64,000 bases of DNA. It comes from Apricaphanius iberus. Taxonomy: Eukaryota > Chordata > Actinopteri > Cyprinodontiformes > Aphaniidae. Positions 24,704-36,258 of the stretch are shown here, piece by piece (the first letter of the stretch is position 1; the number at the start of each line of letters is the position of its first letter). The stretch covers positions 682,001-746,000 of the forward strand of contig JAPXFQ010001768.1 of assembly GCA_028564705.1 (NCBI GenBank), given 5' to 3'. The notes below the pieces were generated by a model. The model did no database searches and was not told the DNA's origin. It saw only the letters and a program-made list of their open reading frames with translations. Both the position numbers and the translations under genes were made by a program.

Positions 24704-25129
24704 TAACTTGTTTGAAGCCCCGCTCCTCAAGTATTTTTGCGAGTTGCTCCAAGCGGGGGCTGTTCTTCACAGTCCCCGTGGTGTGTCTTGCAGTCTGGTC
24801 TTCAGCTCTAAAGACCAAAAGCTCCTGGATCCCTGCATAAATCCAGTTTGCTGATTCAACTGATACAGTTTGCAAACACTAAATTAACTCCCCATGTTTT
24901 CTTGAATTTCTTATTTCTTATTTGGAGGCTCAGTGCAAATTTTCACATCAACAAGACTTCATTCTCTGTTGCGGCAAGAAAAAAATCTTCATTCATAAGA
25001 CTAGCGTGGCAATATTGCAGTAATATTACTACTAAGCTTTCCATCATGAATGCCACAATATTCTTACATCGCCTTGCCACCATGGCACATTTATAAAACA
25101 CACTGTGCTGTCACTATTACCCTAATATG
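24704..25129. other. No gene recognised
   Basis: A minus-strand open frame at 24675-24875 includes ANWIYAGIQELLVFRAEDQ; I could not place it in a family. Confidence 0.3.
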
Positions 25130-25690
25130 CCGGCATGGTATGTCTTATGAAAACACCTTTGATATGGTAGAAGACAAGCCTGTGGAAGCAGAAGAGTCCA
25201 TGAATGAAGTGGAAGATAAAACATCCAAGGTGGGACAGAAAAGCTGTGGGTCAGAGAAGGGTGAAATGTTTGTTTGCCTGGGGACATAAGAGGATGAGGC
25301 TAGTTCCTTAACTTAACCTATAAAAGAACATGTTCAGTTTAATGGCTCTATCCAAATTTCCATCTATCCAATCCTTTCTTTCTTTCTTTCTTCAACGCCT
25401 GTGATGTTCTTCATTCCTGACCAGACATCTTCTGCTTCTTCCTGTATGACTCCTTGCTGTCTCTAAACTTGAATTTAGGTTTCTTCTGTACACTCCTTGA
25501 TAATTCCTTGTCTAAATCCCTGAAGGTTATTTTATTCTTGTGCACCACTTCATTCAGGCCACTGGTTATCCAGAGTTTGTTAATAAAGGAAGTATCTCAT
25601 TGTTCTGAGCGAGATGATGCTGTCCATACAAAAGTTTATAGTGTATCAAATAGTCTTTGCACTGATGTCCTCTTCTTGTGTCTGGCAAAA
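25130..25690 (-). pseudogene. LINE fragment between endonuclease and reverse transcriptase
   Basis: On the minus strand two frames give LWITSGLNEVVHKNKITFRD...SRSVQKKPKFKFRDSKESY and, after a frameshift, EDVWSGMKNITG. This is the signature of the linker in fish CR1/Rex-type LINEs (family form: NNxREVWSGMKxITG). The remainder toward 25130 is low-similarity. Not functional. Confidence 0.55.
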
Positions 25691-25691
25691 A

Positions 25692-25990
25692 ACAATCCAG
25701 TCTCAATTCAATTCAGTTTATTTATATAGCGCCGTTTCACAACAGATGTCATCTCAAGGCACTTTACAAGAAGAGTTATTACAATACAATGTTTAATGTA
25801 GAAATTAGAGAACCACAGAAGATTGCTTCTTGTAATTCTCAGCAACCCCTCACACTGAGCAAGCACGAAGCGACAGTGGAAAGGAAGAACTCCCTTTTAA
25901 CAGGAAGAAACCTCCGGCAGAACCAGGCTCAGCACAAGCGGTCATCTGCCGAGACCGTCTGTGTCCTCAAACAACCCAGCAGGTATTCTT
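25692..25990 (-). repeat. L2-type LINE 3' tail
   Basis: Minus-strand copy of the L2/Maui 3' end. The tail (cagtttatttatatagcgcc read on plus), the catctcaaggcactttac motif and the conserved cttttaacaggaagaaacc block are all present. The same tail occurs at 29822 (minus) and 39060 (plus). Confidence 0.8.
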
Positions 25991-27499
25991 CAGCTTTCTG
26001 TAACCACTTGCTCATAGTTATATTTGTCACTAGTTGCTTCTGAAAAAATGGTTTATATTCTGAACAGATAACAAACAAGATTGTGATCTGATTACTCCAG
26101 AAGAGGTCTTGTTCTGGAATTGTATAAATCCTTTAGATTGGCCTGAAAACAAATCAAACTGCTTATTTTCTTTCTTCAAGCAACTGGCAAACTGTTGGAA
26201 CGTGGGAAGTGTAGCAGAGAGTAATGCATGTTTAAAAAAATGCACTGGGGTGTTGTATTTGAAAAGTGAAATGATAACTTCACATCCATTGTCTGCAATG
26301 GGTGTAAGTGAAATATACAGAGTTGCAGAAATAACACTGATTAACTCCCTTTGCAAATCATGTTCACAAAAATTAATGCTAAGAGTTTAATATCTGGGCT
26401 GCCGATACAACAGTGCAAAGAAATGTCTTGGATGTCACCATCTGTCATTGACAAGCATTGCTAATCCACCTACCTTGCTTTTCCTGTTAGTCTTCAAATT
26501 GCCCGTTATGATCAATGAAAGAGATAGAACTTCTTCCTTCTCTCTCTCCTCTTTGAGTCTGATTTTCATCCATGACTCCCCCTTCTTCAACTCCTCTGAG
26601 AGTTATGGATTCTGTTGAAGTATTATTTTAGCTTTTGTGATTAGCTGCTCCCAGTTGTAAACCACATTTGCCCTCTTCCACTATGGCCAGCACAGTACGG
26701 AACGGGTAGCTTTTGGCGTGTTTCCATTACCCTTGTCCGTTCCGCCCCCTTTTTATGGACTACCTCTGCCTTGGTCTGAAGCATGCAGAAGAAACCCAAC
26801 ACGCCCACCTATGGACTGATTGGTCCAGTAATATGATATCCGTCTCACTCTTACCATTAGCAGCGATAGCTGGTGATTGGCCTGGAGTTGTTTGTTTGAA
26901 TTGATGTCTCAGAATGTATTAACAGTAAGAGTACCAACATCTCAAATGTTCTCAATAAAATTTGAAATATTCAAAGTCTTAGACAAGGTTTGATTTTTGT
27001 TGTTGTTGCTTTAAGTAGCTCTATATTAAAAGAAATAGTTCTTTATAAACTGGTTTATATCGTTTAGAGAGGGTTGTGGTTTTGATAAAGCTAAAGCCGA
27101 AAGTTTATGGGAACAATTTACATTGATACGGGCTGCAGCTTTGACTGCAGCAGGGGAGAAAATGGCTTTTTATCGGCTGCAGCTTCGGCATCTAGGACAT
27201 TGGAAAACTGTGAGTGATTGCAGATTTTTGTCAGGTCCCAAAAAAGGACTGGAGCTGCAATCGGGGCTGTTATTGCCTTCCACATATGAGTTGGAGCAAC
27301 AAAGTTGGTGTGTGAAAGAGAGAGACCCCACTGTGAGCCTGCAGTGAGGGGAGGAAGAAGGCTGGTAGCCGGGGGTAGCAGCAGAGAAGCAAAATGTCTC
27401 AGCGGTAATCGGAGAGCTGGAGCAAGATTGGCACTGTTATGTGCTTCCGCACTCGGGTTGGGGAGCTTCCATTGGGTAGTGGTAGCAGGCGAAGTCGGT
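25991..27499. other. No gene recognised
   Basis: Includes a stretch near 26650-26790 (ccactatggccagcacagta, tttccattaccc) resembling a short fish DNA repeat. Several short open frames show no domain. Confidence 0.35.
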
Positions 27500-28400
27500 G
27501 TGTGATATAGTGATGGGAGGACCGACTCTATTTACCGACTCGGATCATTTACTCTCGAACATTAAATTGAACGAATCTTGAACGAATCATTTAGTTCATT
27601 TTAACAGCAGGTGGCGCTGTTGCCCTCTTGTGGGCGTCGTAGTAAACAAGGCAGCGGTTCTCCAACGAATCATAATTCACAACCCCAAGTGACCCATTTA
27701 CCAACTCATTCCTGTTACTCTTAGCAACTAATTTAATTAGTAGAAATATTTATAGTTTATAATTAAATTTGTGGGGGGGGGGGAAACACCCAGTAAAAAA
27801 ACATTTCTGCTCTGGACTGGAAGAAAAACCCTGCGTACAAAACTCACATCACGAGAATAGCTCATTAGTTCACAGTAGTATAGCTCTGCTAACATGCTAA
27901 CAGCACATTGAGTTACTCACCCTTTCCTTTCCTATGCTAACCGAATGTCTGGTGCTGAATCGCTAGCGTGAACAAATCGCTCACTCCCGGCTCACAGCTC
28001 AAACGAGCTGAACGACTCATTCACCCCTCCTCCTTCCCGGCTCACAGCTCAATTCTCCACTACAATACAGAAGGCAACATGTTTTGTTTTACCTGACAAT
28101 AAAAAACAAAATGCCACAAGCAATTCGAAAACCTAGGAAAGCATATACACACCACAATAAAGTTATTTGTGTCCACGCTGCCATCATTGTTTAACAACGC
28201 GACAGTGACTAGGTAGGTGTTACGTGACAAATGAACGAATCTACTACTCCACACACAGTACACCCTGAGCTGTGAACGACGAACGAGAAGATCCGTTCAG
28301 TCTGAACTGTCGGTCACATTACAGCTCTACAGCCTGAGCTGTGAACGATGAACGAGGAGATCCGTTCAGTCCGAACTGTTGGTCACATTACAGCTGGGTA
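27500..28400. mobile_element. Probable non-autonomous DNA element
   Basis: Starts near tagtgatgggaggaccgactc and holds repeated gaacgaatc and gatccgttcag motifs, typical of a fish hAT-like repeat. Clear ends and target duplication were not found. Confidence 0.35.
28264..28395 (+). repeat. Tandem duplication, 69-bp period
   Basis: Two adjacent copies starting cctgagctgtgaacga (28264 and 28333), both containing gatccgttcagt and ggtcacattacagct. About 92% identical by eye. Confidence 0.85.
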
Positions 28401-29079
28401 GAGGAAAAGTGAGTGTAAACTAATTTTGACAATTAGTGATACAATTAAAACAAAAAGGAATAATTAATAAGTTCCTCATGTTTACATGGTGCTTTTATTG
28501 TGTACAAAATTTTACATTATTATTATTATTATTACTACTATTATTGATTATGTTTGTTGTTATTATCATCATTATATATTTATTATTTAATCAATATGCT
28601 GATATAGTTTTCAAACGTATTTATTTATAAACACACTTTAAATTATACACATCATGAATATCAGAGTGACTTACTGGTGGATCTATACTCCAAGATGAAG
28701 GACCGTGAGACTAAAACAGGTCTGAGCCTTCTTCCATCATTACAGTCAGTTTTCCCATCAGCTCCTGCAGTCTGGACCTTAAATCTCTCAGAGAGATAGA
28801 CCTTCATCCTCCTGGAAGTGATTAAACTCCAGTCAGAAAAAAGACAAGAGAGTGCTCAGAAGAAGAAAGTGAAGTGAGCAGTCTCCTACAGTGTCTGTTT
28901 ATATATCACAGCTCAGGTACAGTCACTCTACTTCACTTTCTTTTGACTTTTAAACAACTTGTTGGATACTGTTCAGGTTGGTAACTTCATGTATCGGCAG
29001 CAAACCAGGCAACCCAACAGTTGGAATTATGTTTTTATTTTATTGTTGCAACTACAACCTAGATACGCTAGATGTCACT
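28401..29079. other. No gene recognised
   Basis: Includes an ATT-rich microsatellite at about 28512-28545 and an unassigned purine-rich stretch near 28680-28960. Confidence 0.35.
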
Positions 29080-29821
29080 ATCATGCCCATTTTCCATATA
29101 CCACCTTTAATAAATGGATATGTACCACAGGAATTTAAGGTTGCTGTAATTAAACCTTTACTTAAGAAAACCTCCCTTGATCAATATGACTTAGCTAATT
29201 ACAGACTTATATCTAACCTTCCTTTCTTATCCAAAATTCTTGCAAAAATAGTTGCTAATCAAGTATGTGAGCATCTAAACAGCAACAACCTGTTTGAGGA
29301 ATTTCAGTCAGGTTTTAGAGCTCATCATAGCACTGAAACAGTACTGGTAAAAGTTACTAATGATATTCTAATGGCCTCAGTTAATGGATTTGTGACCGTT
29401 CTGGTCTTGTTAGATCTCAGTGCTGCTTTTGATACAGTCGATCATAATATTCTCTTAGAAAGGCTCGAACATGTTGTAGGGATCAAGGGAACAGCACTAG
29501 GTTGGTATAAATCATATCTGTCCAACAGATTCCAGTTTGTTCGTGTAAATGATAAATCTTCTTCACACTCAAGGGTTACTTGTGGAGTACCTCAGGGTTC
29601 TGTGCTTGGACCGATTATCTTTATTATATATATGCTTCTGATTGGTAAAATAATTGAAAGCATGGTATGAATTTCCACAGTTATGCTGATGATACACAAT
29701 TATATTTATCCATAAAACCTGATGAAACCAATCAGTTAGTTAGATTACAAGAATGTCTCAAAGACATAAAAACCTGGCTCTGAAGTTTCTTCTTTTAAAT
29801 TCAGACAAGACATAAGTTCAA
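29080..29821 (+). pseudogene. L2/Maui-type LINE, reverse transcriptase N-terminal half
   Basis: Open to 29670, it reads through GYVPQEFKVAVIKPLLKK, NYRLISNLPFLSKILAKIV, FQSGFRAHHSTET and LLDLSAAFDTVDH (first catalytic Asp), then CGVPQGSVLGP. After a frameshift near 29660 the active-site box SYADDTQLYLS follows (about 29680-29705) with both Asp intact. The host LINE is broken at about 29821 by a reversed L2 piece and resumes at about 31295. This enzyme would copy its own RNA into DNA at a nicked target. Confidence 0.9.
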
Positions 29822-30630
29822 TTCCATTTCAATTCAGTTTATTTATATAGCGCTGTTTCACAACAGATGTCATCTCAAGGCACTTTAAAAGAAGAGTTAT
29901 TACAATGCAATGTTTAATTTAGGAATTAGAGAACCACAGAAGATTTTTTTTTTGAATTATCAGCAACCCCTCACACTGAGCAAGCATTAAGCGACAGTTG
30001 AGAGGACAAACTCCCTTTTAACAGGAAGAAACCTCCAGCAGAACCAGCTCAGCATAAGCGGTCATCTGCAGAGACCGTCTGGGGTTTGGGGAATACAGAA
30101 CAGAGACACAGAAAGAGCAACAGAACTGATGCAGAAGCAGAAGTTGGTAGCAGGAGGTGGAGAACGTTCCTCCACTGGAATGCCATCTTAGTCAGGGTCG
30201 TAAAGCAGGGCGGGTCAGGAGCACCTACTGTAGGAAGAGACTAAGAGAAAACAGGTTAGCGCTTGGCTTGACAGCACATCATGCAGTTGGGACGAAATAG
30301 GAGAGAAAGTAGGAACTGACTCTAATAATGTTCTCCAACAGCCTAAAGCAGCATAGCTACTAACATTAACCTGTCTCCTAGCTACTAGAAGACCTAGCTA
30401 CTAACACTCTCTACCTGGCTTACATTAATATATCTCTACCTAGCTACTCTACCTCTTCCTATCTCTTGCTAGCTTTTGACACTCTACCTGACTACTAACA
30501 TTAATCTGTCTCTTCCTAGCTAACCTGTTTCTAACTGTAAGCTTTGTCAAGGAATACGGTTTTAAGCCTAGTTTTAAAGATAGACAAGTTGTTGTCTTTG
30601 GACCAGAACCTTTAAAAAGGAAACTGCTAA
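29822..30630 (-). mobile_element. 5'-truncated L2 LINE inserted in reverse
   Basis: Begins, on plus, with the inverted L2 tail (ttcaattcagtttatttata) and runs to about 30630. There the minus strand encodes LSIFKTRLKTVFLDKAYS, the C-terminus of the L2 protein. It interrupts the plus-strand L2 at 29080. Confidence 0.8.
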
Positions 30631-31294
30631 AGTCTAGTTTATGCTTCTCCGACCACGAATTTGCACTCAGACGCAAAAGTATTGACAGAGACATTTTTCA
30701 TTTATAGTATTCTGTTTTTCCCCTCCACCGACTATTGTTTTTTCAGCGTTGTTTGACCAGGACAGCAGGGGGTGGTAACTTTTCATGGCATCGCTGCCTA
30801 CTATCACAGCGCCGTTTCAGTTTTTTTTAGGCTTGTGAACGCATTCTCACTCAAGGAGCAATGGCCAACAGAGAACGAGTTCTGATTAAGCTGTAAAGCT
30901 TTTTACTCGAAGTGCAGCTAATAGAATTCTCTAGAAACGCATGGAAACAAAACACAGCAGCCTTTTTTGTTGTTTTCCTACACCTGCTTGTGTTCAAAAT
31001 CGCCAAAGGAAAATATTAGATAAATTATCCTTACAATATAAAGCATGTAGCAGCCAAGAGCTGCATTAACTACTGATTACAGCGACTATAGCACCCCGTT
31101 CTGGTGAAACGATCTCTGGCTGTTACTGAAACTGACCAATCAGATGCAGATGCTCTCCGTTGACTGAGACGGATAGTTAAACATTGGGCCTCTACTGCAT
31201 GTGTCCTTGCATAGGTGACAGAGAGCTTTGCGTTGAATGATAATAGCGTAGCCTCAATCCGTCTCAGTCAAAATGGAGAAGCATAAACTAGGCT
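30631..31294. mobile_element. Short DNA transposon with 18-bp inverted ends
   Basis: Left end tctagtttatgcttctcc (30633-30650), right end ggagaagcataaactag (31275-31291). The interior near the ends has gcactcagacgc on the left and aatccgtctcagt on the right. The ends resemble those of fish Harbinger/ISL2EU elements. No transposase. Confidence 0.65.
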
Positions 31295-32165
31295 TAGGTC
31301 AATCACTTCATCTGGATCAACTGAAGGCTTTTAATTGCATTGCTAAAATTAGAAACATCCTGTCCAGGAGTGATGCAGAGAAACTAGTCCATGCACTTGT
31401 TCCTTCAAGGCTAGACTACTGTAATTCCTCATTAACAGGAAGTCCACAAAATGCAATTAAAAGCCTTCAGTCGATCCAAAATGCTGCAGCAAGAGTTCTG
31501 ATGAATATTAAAAAGAGAGGTCACATTTCTCCTGTTTTGTCTTCTCTCCATTGGCTCCCTGTTAAATCCAGAATAGAGTTTAAGATCCTCCTCCTTACTT
31601 ATAAAGCCCTTAATAATCAGCTCCGTTGTACATCAGAGATCTGATTGTTCCATATGTTCCTATCAGAGCACTTTGTTCTCAGAATGCAGGTCTACTGGTA
31701 GTTCCTAGGATTTCAAAAAGTAGAATAGGGGGCAGATCTTTTAGTTATCAGGCTCCTCTCCTGTGGAACCAGCTCCCAGTTTTAGTTCATGAGGCAGATA
31801 CTCTGTCTGTTTTTAAGACTAGGCTTAAAACCTTCCCTTTTTAAAAAGCTTATAATTAGAATGGCTTAGGTTATCCTGAGCTATTTTTTTAGTTATGCTG
31901 CTATAGGTTTAGACTGTTGGAGGACAGACTGATCACTTTTCTTCTCTCTTCTACTTTTCTCTTCTACTACTCTCAAGATATATTTTTTTCTGCTGTTATT
32001 GCGATTGTTAACCCAGTTTCCTCTCAGTATTTTTCTCCCCATAGAAGCTCCACATGGTCTGGTACCCTGCTCAGCTATAATGCCCCCTGGTGGATGGGGA
32101 TCGGTCCAGATGATGCTCAAAGTCACAGAGCATCCTCCATGCTGTCTCTTCTCTGTTTTCTCAGT
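31295..32165 (+). pseudogene. L2-type LINE, C-terminal coding part and 3' UTR
   Basis: Continuation of the LINE at 29080. It shows IAKIRNILSRSDAEKLVHALV, SRLDYCNSSLTG, ISPVLSSLHWLPVKSRI and, after a stop at about 31644, RIGGRSFSYQAPLLWNQLP and FKTRLKTFPF up to 31844. The 3' UTR runs to 32165, where a hAT element interrupts it. The tail reappears at 38769. Confidence 0.9.
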
Positions 32166-32460
32166 CAGGGGAGGATTGAGGTGTACAAAGGCCCCTAGGC
32201 TGCATTTGTCTGTGGGCCCCGCACCCTCTCCATTCTGGCACTTATTTTCTGGTCTCATCTGCAGATATTTATTATAAACTTAAATAGCTTGTTCTGTGTG
32301 ATGCTCCCTACATTTTAAAAACTTTTGAGATAAGACTAGGTCAAATAGGTCTGTAGCCTACATTGTAAATGGATCAGTTTTACCCTAAACTCTTTTTGGC
32401 TTGAATTCTGTCTTCCAATTTTTTTTTGTTGTAGTAGTTTTTTTGTTTATTTTTTGTGTG

Positions 32461-32461
32461 T

Positions 32462-32506
<45 letters not shown>
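32461..32506. repeat. (TAG)n microsatellite
   Basis: About 14 consecutive TAG triplets. Confidence 0.95.
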
Positions 32507-32880
32507 CTAACTTCAATAACAAAAGATAACAGCAGCAACAATTGTTTACTAAATAGGCCCATATTCGACACATGAAATCAACAACCATTAAGAAAAGAAA
32601 TTACAATAGGGAAACTGTACACACAGCAGCTGATGCTCCATTTCAATCCACTACAAATCCTAACACACACTAAAAACTAGATGGCTGACTTTTGTGTAGA
32701 AGGCCAACTAACCAAATTGCAACACATATTGTAGCCTACACAAAACAACATCAGCTACTGGTCATCAAATATTTTCACTCATATAAGGCAACATGACAGC
32801 AACTGAACCCCAAAATACACAAGTCAGTATATTACTCTTTTTTTTTTTTTTTTTTTTTTTTATAGATTGGAGGGCCTCCT

Positions 32881-35698
32881 TTTAGGATGTCGGCCTGGGG
32901 ATTGGCCGCCCGGGACTTCGGTCTGCTCACGGGCCTGGCGCGGCATGTCCGGGGTACCCGAGTCGGTGGTGCGCCGGGTTCCGGCCTCGGCCCGGGGGTC
33001 CTCGGACGCTGGCGGTGCCTGGGGCGTCTCTTATTGGCGGGGAGGCTTTTTACCATCTAGCACAGGCGCTCTTTTTAACGGGGTGCGCTTGGGACGGGAG
33101 GGGGGAGGGCGTTGAGGGTGAGGGGGGGCTAAACTCAACCTGGGTGTCTAGTGACATGTGTTTTGTTAGCAGTGTGAATGTTGGGGAGGATTTAGATATG
33201 CCCCTGGCATGGGGGCTGGTGGATTGCCGGGGCCCCCATGGGGCTCGGCGGTACCGCTGCCGTGGGCCCCGACTGGACGTGCTGGGGCCTCCCACCCCTG
33301 GTGGATCGGGCCGAACGGGGGTGCCTATTGGAGTCAGCAGGGGAGCTGGCTCCCTGGGGTTGGCAATGGTCACCCCAGTTATTTTCTCCCCATCCCCATG
33401 CCTCTGTCCACCTGCTCCTTCATTCTACCATTCACAAGGCCTTGGGACGTGGGCACGTCACAGGGGGCGGGATGGAGCTTCCGTCTTCGCTACCCGGTGG
33501 CGGCCTGGGTCCCGATTTTATTGAGCAATTTAGACACTACACTTGCAACATTTACAGGGAACGCACATGTAGGGACCTGGCGGTGTGGCGCCACAGGCGA
33601 GACCCCCCCGTTGAGGGGGCCTCGCCTGTGGTGCCGGCACCCACTGGTTAAACGCATCTAGACACTGAGGGCCCGGGGGGGGAGATGGGGGTACCCGGCA
33701 GTATTCCCATGTCCCCCCCCCTCTGTTTTAAGTGCACATTAGAACAACACGCAACAACACCACATTGAGCTGGGGGAGAGAGGCTGGGGGGTCTTTCCAC
33801 ACCCCTGTTCGTTGGACCATCAGGGGTCGGAGCCCGGATAGAACATCACGCCGTCTGGTCGGGGTCCTGGGCTGGTGGGCTGCTCTTGCCGGTGTGGGGC
33901 CTTGGCGGTCTACTTGTCCCCGTCCTGGTGGGCAAAGGGGTCTGTCTCCTGGGTGCAGGGGCAGGGTTCTCTACTGGGGTGTCTGTCCCTGGGCCTGGGA
34001 GTATGGAGTATAGTGTACGTATGGGGGGTATGAATGAGGGTATAGCGTCCTTTTTTCGTATGTCCTGTATTTGTAAGAATGTGTACACAAGAAAGGGAGG
34101 GTACGTATGAGTGTCTCTGTCTGTCTATGTCTACCTGTCAGGTTGGGTGTTTGGCTGCTCTCTGGCCTGATGCATCTTCTTCCCTCCCCGTCACTCCCCG
34201 TCGGTGATGGTTGCTCCTGCCCGCTGGTTGATGATGACTCTCGATGCCTGGGGCTGGGGGTCCCGGTTGCGGCCCGGCTCGGTCCTGGTGCATGTCGGGC
34301 GGGTCCTGGGTGGTCCGGTGTGTCGGGCGGCCGCTGTTTCGGGCCGATGTCCTCCTTGGATTGACTGGGGCACCTCTTATGGGGGTGCCGGGTTTGTAGA
34401 ATAGGTTGGTGCCGTCCGGTGGATCGGTGGGGACCGTGCCTGGCGCCCAATCCTCCTGCCGGTTCCAGGACTTCAGCTGGCTGGTCTGTTCGCCTGGTGG
34501 GGCTGTCCGGCATTGGCTGGGCCCCTGATCTTGGCGCCCCACGTGGGGCGGGATCTGGACCCTGGAGCTGGAAGATCTGGATGTCCAGGTGCCGGCTGGG
34601 CGCGGCCTGGGGAGGGCGTACATCCGCTGTGGCTCCCTGGCGTGTGGATGTGTGGGGGCGGGCCGGGTTGTTGGCGGTGGGTACTGGTCCGGGGTGGCGG
34701 CGGCGTGTGTTGTCCGTCGGTTGGCTGCGGGTCCTCCTTGCCTGCGGCGGCGGCGGGGGACCCTTGTCGGCTGGTCACTGGTTGGGGCCCCGCTGGGGGG
34801 TGGGGTGCCCCTGGTCCCCGTGGCCTCCGGTTCCTGGTCCGGGCCCGCCCTGGCGTAGCCGGTTACCGGCGGAGCCCGTGGGCTCGTCACTGCGATCTCT
34901 CGGGCCCCAGCATCGCGGCTGGTGGGTGCTCCCCTGGGGCTTCCATCTGTTCCCCTCTTGGCGGGTGATCGACCCTGCGCTGATCCGCCTGTGGACTCTG
35001 TACTCTGTGGGACGCTGGATGCATACATCTCTTGCCTCCTCCATGTCTGTGCCGATTCCTGTAGGACGGATTGACGGTTCCTTACACCAGCTATCAATCA
35101 CTTGCATGGGGAAACCTTATTCCGACCTGCATGCTCGCACACACATAGGTGTGGGGACATAGGTGAGGACGGACATATCTTAAGCTGAGGTTATCATCAT
35201 TAGTTAGTTGTTCACAGGAGCTTACCAGAAACATTTGTATTATGTTCATTAATCAATGCTTGTGTGTAGTGAATGTGTAATTCTTTGTTTATTCTACCAG
35301 ATCCGAACTATTGGTTTGGTTCTGTACACTTTGTTGTTTTTGTATTACTGTTTCTCTGCCGTCCGGCAGAGGTGGAGGACTGGGATGTTTTCTTGTGTTC
35401 TTTATTTACCTCCCTGTCGTGTGTCATCGGTTCGCCCCTCTGTTGGTCCGGTTTCTTTTCTTCACCTTCTTCCTTTCTCCCTTCTTGTCTCAGTTTAATG
35501 TCCATGACGTCAGGAAATTGAACCCACAGTAATCACTAATAAAGATTTTTCATACATATACATCAAGTGGCGTACTACAGCGAAGCTGTAATACTCTGCT
35601 TGGGAAAGTAAAACTGTTGGGCTTGTACTTGGTACTCAGACACCAATTCTGAGTAGCATACTGCTAGACAGGACACGTTAGAAAAAAAAAAAAAAAAA
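32881..35698 (+). mobile_element. GC-rich poly(A) retroelement, copy 1
   Basis: 2.8-kb element flanked by a 16-bp direct repeat, gattggagggcctcct (32865-32880 and 35699-35714), and ending in about 17 A. A long target duplication plus poly(A) is the hallmark of LINE-driven retroposition. The 5' two-thirds is strongly GC-rich with long open frames that I regard as composition artefacts; the 3' 500 bp is AT-rich with an aataaa at about 35539. No reverse transcriptase is present. Its first 1.1 kb matches 61860-62893 and its first 130 bp matches the minus strand of 35849-36000. It starts later than those copies, so it is 5'-truncated. Confidence 0.75.
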
Positions 35699-35846
35699 GA
35701 TTGGAGGGCCTCCTGGAGTTCAGACACTGTTAGCGGTGAATCCAGGGCCTTTGCTTGACTGTCTTTTTTTTTTTTTTAACGTGTCCTGTCTAGTAGTATG
35801 CTACTCAGAATTGGTGTCTGAGTACCAAGTACAAGCCCAACAGTTT
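35611..35846. repeat. 70-bp inverted repeat from head-on insertions
   Basis: Left arm 35611-35680, right arm 35777-35846, nearly perfect inverted copies (aaactgttgggcttgtactt on the left; its complement on the right). They are the 3' ends of GC-rich copy 1 (plus) and copy 2 (minus), separated by their poly(A) and poly(T) tracts and about 65 bp of target. Confidence 0.9.
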
Positions 35847-36090
35847 AACCCAGCGTCCGAGGACCCCCGGGCCGAGGCCGGAACCCGGCGCACCACCGAC
35901 TCGGGTACCCCGGACATGCCACGCCGGGCCCATGAGCAGACCGAAGTCCCGGGCGGCCAATCCCCAGGCCGACATCCTCCAGCCTTGCTACTACCGCCCG
36001 ATGGCCGGGTGGCAACAGAACCCAGCACGTCCACCCACCAGCCCACACCCCACCAACTGGTCAGTCACCGTGGAGGCCGACCGTATATTA
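35764..36090 (-). mobile_element. GC-rich retroelement, copy 2, internally deleted
   Basis: Minus-strand copy with a poly(T) tract (35764-35777). The 70-bp 3' end is joined directly at 35849 to the 5' part (complement of about 33013 back to the element start). The 5' end extends further than in copy 1 and matches 61710-61830. About 2.6 kb of interior is missing. Confidence 0.7.
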
Positions 36091-36258
36091 CTCTACCCAC
36101 ACAGCTCCTGAACCTGCTGAACACAGCAAGCTAACATCAAAAATTAGACCAAGACTTACATAGACCTGTGATTATGGTGCAAATAGTTTTGTCACAGGTT
36201 TACTGCAGACATTAAAGATCATCAGCGACACAACACATAAACAAATCTTCTCCTACCC

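Noticed and set aside
24675..24875. Minus-strand 66-codon frame as a conserved gene
   Set aside because: It includes the end of a SINE, and I could not match the rest to any family.
33015..35162. Long overlapping open frames on both strands (up to about 320 codons)
   Set aside because: They follow from high GC content in a retroelement. Frames overlap on both strands, are Pro/Gly/Arg-rich without domains, and are not kept between copies 1 and 3.
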